From Funneliformis mosseae (lineage: Eukaryota > Glomeromycota > Glomeromycetes > Glomerales > Glomeraceae): 26,861 bases of DNA. Of the stretch, positions 19,967 to 26,861 are shown in pieces. A program made the translations under genes and the position numbers. Where the stretch lies: positions 1-26,861 of the forward strand of contig CAJVPP010000744.1 in the NCBI GenBank assembly GCA_910592005.1. Reading direction: 5' to 3'. The stretch's first letter is position 1, and every line of letters begins with the position of its first letter. Under the pieces are notes generated by a model. It had not been told where the DNA came from, ran no database searches, and was given only the letters and a program-made list of their open reading frames with translations.

Positions 19967-20556
19967 GGAGTAGTAATTGCTCTGGACCGAGGAGTGCGTA
20001 CATTCATGACTGGTTATGATCCAAGTGGAAAAGCTATTGAATAGGAAAAAATGATAGTAATAGAATTTATCAGCTTTCCCAGACGTATGACAAAATCAAA
20101 AGCAAGCATGACTCTATTCATGGAAAAGTACACAAACGAAAACGATACAAGCTTCTCAAGGTCATGCTTCGTAATACATAAAAAAAAATCCGTAGTCTTA
20201 TTAAGTATTGTTACCATTAACTTGCTAAATGTGCTGTGTCAAAATTATCGTATTATTTTGTTGCCTGAGTCTAAGACACAGAGAATGGTTATGCGGTTTC
20301 GTTCTAAAACTGCACGGATGATGTTAACATGGTCCCACTTCCGATTCCGCCAATATCTTCTACATAAGGTTCTTGAGCATCCATGGTGTCAGGTAATTGT
20401 ATGTACTGAAGAATATACCAGTAAGACATGTGGGTACTGTGATCATATCCATCGAAAATTGGGCGGATCCAAAGTGTTCCGTTGCCCCAGTTGTGCAGTT
20501 GAGCTTGATCTGGATATCAATGGTGCTCGAAATATATTACTTCACTATCTCACCCT

Positions 20557-20572
20557 GCCGGTTTATGCCGGC
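20557..20572 (+). repeat. G+C-rich hairpin at the 3' end of the Fanzor coding region
   Basis: GCCGG (20557-20561) pairs with CCGGC (20568-20572) around the loop TTTATG. It is followed by CTGGGACCTACCCCCTGGGA. Such G+C is unusual here. It lies at the 3' coding end, where TnpB-type genes often encode their guide-RNA scaffold, but this role is inference. Confidence 0.35.
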
Positions 20573-20602
20573 GCTGGGACCTACCCCCTGGGATTTTCAT
20601 GA

Positions 20603-21485
20603 TCCTTGCAGAACATGTATATTTCCTTATAGGGAATGATCAGAAATGTGAGGTTTGATAAGGAATGTATAAGTTGCGTTAACGAGTTTATTGATTAATT
20701 TTTACCGTTTAAAATTCACCGGTTTCACAACCTCTATGACAAACTAAATTAAATTCGGCTGCGGAGGTATTTTTTTTTAAGTAATGCTTTGCATTTTATT
20801 AGAAACGATATTTTATGAAAACAAAAAAAATTTTGGATTTTTTAAATACAATTATCTAAATGAAAAAAATCAAAAAATGTATGAAAGTATGCGATTGTTA
20901 CTGAACCAATAAAAAAGAAGTAATGAGCTTCGCATAATTTATAACGTAAAGGTCAGGGTTTGGATATATTCGAAACTTGAACTCAACGAGAACTCGGATA
21001 TAATTAATGCCGAAAAATTAAAGCAAAAAAAATGATAATCTTTATTTATACGCAAACAATGATTAGAGTAAATTGAATTTATAACAAGTATAGTATTTTT
21101 GTGGAAAGCTAGACAAAGATTTGTTGTATTTGAGTCATTTTATGACCTAAATAATTTTTTCAACAAAAAGATATAAGAAATAAATACCTAACTTCAGAAG
21201 ATAGTTCAAATGAAAGATTATTTATACACGATCTGTATTAAATAGGCGAATTATTATTCGGATGACTCGGGTCATTATAGAATAACATGTTGATCACGAT
21301 ATTTTAAAATTTTCTTTATAATTAGTAAAATTTTGTAATTCTGTTCACGAACTTTGTAATAATATTTTAAAGCTAAATAACTACTATTATATTTGTGAAA
21401 TTCTAAGTTTACCCTATTTTCGAATTGAGTTGAAGTAGTAAGGTTTGTGAAACTTTAATGATTATTTTATTAAAACGCAGTGGTG
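20603..21485. other. Intergenic, no gene seen
   Basis: A/T-rich. The first ~60 bp include the near-palindrome TTCCTTATAGGGAA (about 20622-20635), possibly part of the Fanzor element's right end. No ORF or RNA gene was seen. Confidence 0.4.
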
Positions 21486-21640
21486 TGTCAAATTTCTAGG
21501 ATGCGAATGGTGAAATGAAACGCGGAGGGATGTGACACCCGGTCGACCCGAAAACGTGACCCTGACCCGACGGGTTTGAAGTCGGGATTCTGGGATGCCG
21601 TGATATCGTCGTAAACCCAACTACGTTAGATTTAAATCAT
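21486..21640. other. Local G+C-rich patch
   Basis: Contains GTGACACCCGGTCGACCCG, CCCTGACCCGACGGGTTTG and GATGCCGTGATATCGTCG, far more G+C than neighbouring DNA. A related GGGTCGGGTTCG motif is at about 24718-24730. Short (G)GGTCGGG-type repeats of unknown origin; no ORF. Confidence 0.4.
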
Positions 21641-22527
21641 TTGCTATTTATGCGTTATACTGTACTTACCCAAATAGGTTAATTATGGTTTTACAACTTA
21701 TATTTTGCTTTGTAGGGATTATTGTAAAAAAAAACATGGTTGTGAAATGATTTTCGAAATAAAAAAAAAAAAATAACTTATTAATCTTGAATTAGAATTG
21801 TTTGAAATAGGTTATATCCTTTTTACTTTATATTTATTTGAAAAAGGACTTTTTGACAAACGCATACACCTTAATTTTTGGAAATTGCAATTTTTTTTTT
21901 TTTTTAGTTTAAAATTGGGCAACCCAAAGTTCAAAGAATTTGAATTGGTGAGCTATGAAATTTCAAATTTCCATTACTGCGCCTCCTTGCTTTTAAAAAT
22001 TTAACAATAAAAAATGTTTCGTATTTACAGAAGTGTTGTTATGTTGACAATAAATCAATTAATAACAGGATCAGAATTTACAATACAAATAGACTCAAAA
22101 GACAGTTCTTTCCTTAAATTCACATTCCAAAAACTTTCTCAAAAATTTTATTTAACGAAGCAATAATACCTTTCTTTTTTAAAGAACAATACGTGCGAAA
22201 AATTATTCCTCTTACCACCTAACCCGCCTGCGTTTTATATATTTGCGTATTGGACTTTTGTAAGTAATATAGTTACCATGTCATAGTGGTTATCATGATT
22301 TATGTCACAAACACATATAGAAGAATTATTTAATGAATAAGTATATATATATGTGCCTAAATGTTAACAAGAATAAGGTGATCACAATGCTTGGCTTCTA
22401 AGTTAGTTTTCGAGCTATATGCCGTGAACGGCTCCAATTTCAAAATATTAGTATAATAGCAGAATTTAAACATTATGCTTAAGGCTGATCCATTTGTTCA
22501 TTTAAACAAGTTAAAATAAATTGCATA

Positions 22528-23059
22528 TAGTGCACGACTAAAGTAATCGAAATTATGTACTTATTTATTTTACTTCGTAATTCAAAAATGTAAAATTACA
22601 CTCTTTATTACATGACGAAAAAAAAAATAATTATAAGCAAAGTAAATAGCTTATATTATAGCCTTTACGCTCAATTACTTGTTTTAATCTTCTTGGCATG
22701 TTACGAGCCAAATTAATTAGAATTTCAGGTTCGATTTCTTCCCACTATTTTTTAATTATTTCAATAAAAATTCTACAATAATTGATTTTTTAACTATAAA
22801 TTTGTTAACCTCCTTTTCCATGTTACTTTTAAAATGACCATAAATTTTCGATAGGGTTGAAATCTGGACCATTTGATGGCCAATCCAACAACCTTGTTTA
22901 CCGCTCAGAAAGATGTTACTGGGTTCCTACTTTGGTATAAAAATTGATCGACAGCCAAATAAAATAATTTCCATAAATGACTAATGAATCATTTTCATAT
23001 CATAGAAAAAAGGGTTTTTTAATATTGAATTTTATTGCTATTACTTTAGTTATGCACTG
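22528..23059 (-). mobile_element. Tc1/mariner-family deletion derivative with TA target-site duplication
   Basis: The 532-bp insert has terminal inverted repeats: TAGTGCACGACTAAAGTAAT at the left end and, as reverse complement of the right end, CAGTGCATAACTAAAGTAAT. TA flanks both sides (22526-22527 and 23060-23061). Copy 1 of the host repeat shows the uninterrupted site (GCATATCTATTC). The minus strand encodes only the transposase C-terminal end: the catalytic-domain motif LDWPSNGPDFNPIENLWS (about 22838-22893), and later the stretch ending ARNMPRRLKQVIERKGYNI (about 22675-22725). Stops and frame breaks (for example TAA after ENLWSF) show it is inactive. The N-terminal DNA-binding part and first catalytic Asp are missing. 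Confidence 0.85.
22665..22935 (-). pseudogene. C-terminal fragment of a Tc1/mariner DDE transposase
   Basis: Read on the minus strand. A weak match to the region before the second motif (YQSRNPVTS, about 22915-22940) is followed by a TGA and a shift. Then comes LDWPSNGPDFNPIENLWS, in which NPIE holds the final acidic-motif region of the D,D-E/D triad, and after another broken stretch KKWEEIEPEILINLARNM leading into PRRLKQVIERKG. This is the usual C-terminal ending of the family. The rest of the transposase (about 340 residues in active members) is absent. Confidence 0.8.
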
Positions 23060-23589
23060 TATATATTCTCCTTTAATTAAATTTCTTGTTAAGTTTCTTA
23101 TACTCATTTATGATGAGATACTGCAACAAAATACCAAGAAGCACCTAGAAATGTATATAATGTTATGATAAAAAATTCTCTTCACGAAATTTAAAGTCTT
23201 TAATTATTAATTTTAGTTTTTTAATTATTAACCTGGTATAGTACCATATGTTTATAATTTATAATTTAAAGGCTTTTTCAAATGAAATCAATCATTACTT
23301 TTAGCGGGTAAATAGAAATGAATTTATTGATATTAAAATATTTTTTTTTTGGATTTAGATTATGCTTAATAAAAATCCGAAACATAGAGTAAAAAGTACA
23401 AGGAGTTTCACAATAAACGCAGAAATTACACTAAATATTTTAGGCCGATCATATCATGAATAAATCGTATTCTAAATTGAGATTCAAATAGATAAAGAAA
23501 GTGAAAATTAATAATAACAGCGCTTGAACAGTTGCAAACATATGATGAAAATCATTATAAGTATATACGAGTAAATATTATAATAATAT

Positions 23590-23660
23590 TGTTGTATTCA
23601 GTTCCTTCGTTTATGTATTTATAATAATTTGCATTTAAGCAGAAGGATTTAATTTAAAAA
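23590..23660 (+). repeat. Dispersed repeat, inverted copy of 10-85
   Basis: GTATTCAGTTCCTTCGTTTA, an A/T-rich spacer and TTTAAGCAGAAGG match the minus strand of the first 85 bases of the window. Confidence 0.6.
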
Positions 23661-25925
23661 ATGTTACGCTAATTTATTTAATTAATCAGTGTTTCCTCAA
23701 TGTCATCGCTCTACACTTTCACAATTCTAATTTATTAAAACAATATTCAAAACTTTAAATATAACGTGGGATTATTACCAAAATATATATGTCACATTTG
23801 TTAATTCGTAATATCAATTATAGTAAAAGACCTGATTTTCACAAATAACTTCGTAAAACCGTTATCTCGGAAATATATCTTGGATATAGTCTTTCCTTTA
23901 TATTCCACCCATAAATTATAATTCATTGTAACCAATTTGATTGCGTTGTTCAAAGGTTCATATTTTTGTTTCTACATTTGTTCAATGAAGCTTTATACCC
24001 CTAGTAAAAATATTTTATTGAAGACTTTTGTTTTTTAAAAAAAAATGAATATGAAAATAATTTTCTTTTTAAAGTATCTAAAAATGAATTTTTCATTTTA
24101 ATAATTTTTTTTAATAAAATATTTATTTTCTCGTGTTACGAAATTGATTTCAAGTATTACAAAATTAGTGTAACAATGTTATTTTATAATAGCATCAATT
24201 TTTAAATATTACAAAATAATAATAAATTTTAGTATTGTCTTCGTTAATTAATTCGACTCAATATTTAAAATTAGAACAATTAAAGGTGATCCCCTTTTTT
24301 TACTGACGTTCTCCCATAGATCGCAATTTTAGGGTAGTTAATAATTGAAACGTAGACGGGCCGGCAATTTATAAGTTAGAACGTAATTAAAATTTAGCTT
24401 ATGATTTAATTTTTAATTTTGTCGCATTACATATTGAAATATATTTATTAAAAAACCAAAACATTAACCTAAAAAAAGAGAATTATATGTCAAGAAAAAA
24501 AGCGGAACAGGTGAAGTTCAGCTGTATTTTAATGAAATTATTGACACACAAGAGTAAGCAATATTAGATTGTATTTTATATTACATAGTGAACTTCAATA
24601 ATTTATTTGATTTGCAATAAAAATTTTTAAAATAAATATTCAGTATAATTGTAAAATAAAAAATATTATTGTATTATAAAATTTCGCATTGCCAAATAAC
24701 ATAAGTCAATTATACTGGGTCGGGTTCGATTTGTCATAAATTAATTCGGGCCAGATCCAGGCTTTTAAATTTGGACTTAAGCAGGCCTCTACTGAAACAT
24801 TTTTGTGAAATGCAATTTTTCCCAAACAAAGATTATAATTATAATTAATTGTTATTTGTATTTATATAAATATATATAATTTTTTATTTGAATGTATTGA
24901 AATTATGTCATATAAAGAATCATAAAATGCTTAACCTGTTCATTTAGGTTAGTATAATTAAAGTATAATAAAAATCAAACCAATTTCGTTCATTTATTTT
25001 TAATTTACATTTTAATAGTTTTTTAATTTTAAATAATGTGTCTTATAATATTTATTTTAAATTAAAGTATTTAACTTTCGGATGGCTTGAATCGGAATCA
25101 TAAATTGATGACGTTAGAATTTTTTTTGAGCGAATCTTTGTGTTAGTAGAACTGGAATTGTATATGGGAAGATTTCTAGGAAAATTAGGTTCCGATAAAT
25201 CTTTGACCAATTAAGTGCTTAATGTATCTAATAACATCAAAAACTAAAATGCAAAAAAAAATCTCATTGCCGATTATAAAATAACTTACATCGTTTAAAT
25301 ACAATGACAAAACAACTGGTAGGAAATAAAAAAAAAAAAATTAAAATAATATTCAAAGAATTATCGATGCCTGTTTGCTTTTATCTCTTCACATATTATT
25401 CCAAGAATTAACAATTAAACTCTGATCATATGCAAAATTCGCTAATTATACGTAATAATATATTTAATTTATTAAATTTTCTAGTAATTTTTTTAACAAT
25501 TTTTATTTAGTATTTATATATATATTGATTTATCGGTACTTCAATTGCTTTAGCTATATTTGTTAAGATAATAGCAGATATATATTGATTATCTCTTTAC
25601 TTAGATAAGATTATAAATAAATATAAAATTAGATTTAGAAATTTGAAAATAAATAAATTAATGAAAAGGCATAATGAAAAAAAAAAAGAATAAATAATAA
25701 GTAAAAAGCAAGACATATAATTATAAATTATTGAAATCAACTAAATCAAATCAAATCGAATATAAATAAATTAAAAATAAAATAAATTGAAAATTAAAAT
25801 AATTTTTATAAATGCAAACTAAAGTAATTTTTTTTTAAAATCTAAAGAAAAATTATTTTAATAAATACATTTTTTAAAAAATAAAACTGGTTCTAGTTCA
25901 GATAAAGATGAGGGACGAAGCCCCT
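23661..25925. other. Intergenic, no gene seen
   Basis: A very A/T-rich spacer. The only visible structure is a GGGTCGGGTTCG patch near 24720 and simple-sequence A/T stretches around 25660-25900. No ORF or RNA gene was found. Confidence 0.5.
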
Positions 25926-26066
25926 TAATAACAGTCGAAACTTAGACGAAATTATATTAAAATCATAATAAGAGATACGACGAAATTTTTTCGATAAGAC
26001 GAAAGCCAAAACTGTCAAAACTATATTAAAAACATAGAAAAGGGTATGACGAAATTATTTTGAAGA
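25926..26066 (+). repeat. Imperfect tandem duplication with GACGAAA motifs
   Basis: Two units of about 60-70 bp share CRAAACT, a GACGAAA- or GTCAAAA-like block, CTATATTAAAA-type sequence and TACGACGAAATT or TATGACGAAATT (about 25934-26000 and 26005-26066). A short hairpin GGGACGAAGCCCC lies just before (25911-25923). Confidence 0.4.
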
Positions 26067-26625
26067 GGTTTCAGCAGGCATCTATAAGTTCAAAATTAAT
26101 CAAAGATTACAATATAGTTACGGTCGGTAAGTTTAGACAGTTTATATCTTTTGAAACAGCGGACTTTACCTTAGTAAGTGTATCGATAAATTCTTCTTAT
26201 TTTAAGCTTGTCGGTTTTAAAAAGAAAGGTTCGAAATAATAAGTTATTTTGATATAAAGTATCTTATGGCTATTTCTTTTATAGTAAAACATACATACTT
26301 ATAGTTCTGTTTATATATTTTTGGCAAAAAGAAAATTAAAGTGAATCTTTTTATTCCAATTATACAATATCTTAATGTTGTGTTGTAAATTAATTACACG
26401 AGATTTACACGGATGATCCATTTTTGTATTAACATACAAAAAGGGATTGCATTGCATTGCATAAATGATTGTTTGTAACGCAATATAATGTGTATTAATT
26501 ACATTGGCATTGCAGCACGTCTTTGAAATGTAATATTAAATTTTTTTCCGGTTATTTTAATTTCAAATTATTTTTTTTTTTGTTAAAAAAAAAAAAAGAA
26601 AATACATACTTTGCTTTAATTAAAT

Positions 26626-26861
26626 ATGATTTACAAAAGATATAAATTGCTTGTGTCTTTTATTTACATGTTAGGCTATTTGTTGTTTGGGGCTGAGCCA
26701 TTTACACCTATAGGGCGTTATTCTCATTCCTCTGTCCTTGTTGGAAATAAGCTTTATTTTTTTGGTGGAGTAAACGACGATAAAATTTGTTCAAATGAAG
26801 TGTTTTATCTTGATTTATCTCGATCATTTAATTTAGCTACTCCACCTTGGATTGACCTCAC
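26626..26861 (+). CDS. Secreted/TM Kelch-repeat protein gene, 5' part (copy 3, runs off window)
   Basis: An open frame from ATG 26626 to the window end (78 complete codons, no stop). The N-terminus MIYKRYKLLVSFIYMLGYLL is a basic stretch plus a hydrophobic core, a good signal peptide, cleaved probably near GAEPF. The first Kelch blade follows: GRYSHSSVLVGNKLYFFGG, then SNEVFYLDLSRSFNLATPPW. It aligns residue for residue with the start of the Kelch gene at 14183 but carries no lesion in the visible part, so it may be the functional relative of the two broken copies. Later blades, the TM helix and three introns would be expected beyond the window. The upstream region is A/T-rich with A and T runs and no certain TATA box. 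Confidence 0.85.
   Translation, partial: MIYKRYKLLVSFIYMLGYLLFGAEPFTPIGRYSHSSVLVGNKLYFFGGVNDDKICSNEVFYLDLSRSFNLATPPWIDL

Larger units (their letters stand above)
18820..20602 (+). pseudogene. Degenerate TnpB-like (Fanzor/OrfB) RNA-guided nuclease gene with two introns
   Basis: The 5' exon (18820 to about 19090) begins MTRKKLCKDDAKFRKL and is Lys-rich. A typical intron follows (to 19157, branch TACTAAC then a T run and TAG). Then come the OrfB blocks KLKCFKTPAGKT, WTYNRCLSAVEKEGV, ETPYDIRDEAMNDLLKGYS and KFKMKFRSKK, then VNRLGEF. An intron at 19865-19966 is phase 0 and restores the frame into the RuvC-I motif ALDRGVRTFMTGYDPSG (Asp at 19985-19987). RuvC-II is LLPES (Glu 20267-20269), then a four-Cys zinc ribbon (TCGYC ... 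RCPSC), and RuvC-III DLDINGARN (Asp 20513-20515). All three acidic residues and four Cys remain, but stops at 19033, 19345, 19396, 19480, 19531, 20042, 20179 and 20218 and shifts near 19300, 19650, 19795, 20045 and 20243 make it dead. Family members are RNA-guided DNA nucleases carried by transposons. Confidence 0.85.
21735..23385 (+). repeat. Dispersed ~1.4 kb duplication, copy 2 (interrupted)
   Basis: Same orientation and order of landmarks as 2505-3885 (see that entry). The copy is split by the Tc1/mariner derivative at 22528-23059. The small open frames at 21798-22004 and 22977-23168 are not genes; the latter crosses the end of the insert. Confidence 0.8.

Noticed and set aside
20397..20639. 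80-codon plus-strand frame in the Fanzor 3' part
   Set aside because: A shadow of the zinc-ribbon/RuvC-III coding frame in a different phase.
22270..22320. tRNA-like A-box (ATAGTGGTTATCATG) in the duplication, similar at about 3070-3100
   Set aside because: No B-box (GGTTCGAAT type), no acceptor stem, and the motif is poorly conserved between the copies.
22977..23168. 63-codon plus-strand frame
   Set aside because: It spans the right terminus of the Tc1/mariner derivative into the host repeat; a chance frame.
25900..25960. Hammerhead-like GATGAGG...CGAAAC string
   Set aside because: The conserved CTGATGA core is incomplete and helix II cannot be formed convincingly.
1..26861. CRISPR array, rRNA or tRNA genes
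   Set aside because: No regularly spaced identical repeats and no conserved rRNA or tRNA signatures were seen on either strand.

Overview
The window looks like nuclear DNA of an arbuscular mycorrhizal fungus of the Rhizophagus/Glomus type. The evidence is very A+T-rich sequence (roughly three quarters by eye), short GT...AG introns, very long intergenic spaces full of mobile-element debris, and the protein families found: secreted/membrane Kelch-repeat proteins, an F-box/leucine-rich protein, an MBOAT acyltransferase and an intron-containing TnpB/Fanzor gene. The species assignment is inference; no rRNA or tRNA gene is visible.

Layout. 1-2205: degenerate Kelch-TM gene on the minus strand, with a MITE-like inverted-repeat element (102-584) at its 3' side. 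2206-6181: gene-poor, with copy 1 of a ~1.4 kb dispersed duplication (about 2505-3885) and a weak coding-like remnant (4387-4866). 6182-7552 (minus): intact 456-residue MBOAT/wax-synthase-like membrane acyltransferase. 7553-10123: gene-poor. 10124-11590 (minus): intact 488-residue F-box/LRR protein. 11591-14182: gene-poor with a coding-like island. 14183-15729 (plus): a second Kelch-TM gene, four exons, broken by a few small lesions. 15730-18819: repeats, comprising a CTAACA-type microsatellite, a 143-bp retroposon-like insert with 15-bp target-site duplications, a degenerate repeat cluster and a perfect 26-bp palindrome. 18820-20602 (plus): a heavily mutated but recognisable two-intron TnpB-like (Fanzor) RNA-guided nuclease gene. 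21735-23385: copy 2 of the duplication, split by a 532-bp Tc1/mariner deletion derivative whose empty site is preserved in copy 1. 26626-26861: 5' part of a third, apparently intact Kelch gene running off the window.

Only the MBOAT gene, the F-box gene and the partial third Kelch gene look functional. The Kelch genes are paralogues of one expanded family with the plan signal peptide - Kelch repeats - TM - short tail. The genes do not form a pathway. The most notable items are the eukaryotic TnpB/Fanzor relic, the dated Tc1/mariner insertion and the retroposon-like insert. Several stop codons in the Fanzor and Kelch pseudogenes look like C:G to T:A changes at Trp, Arg or Gln codons, consistent with methylation-linked or RIP-like decay.
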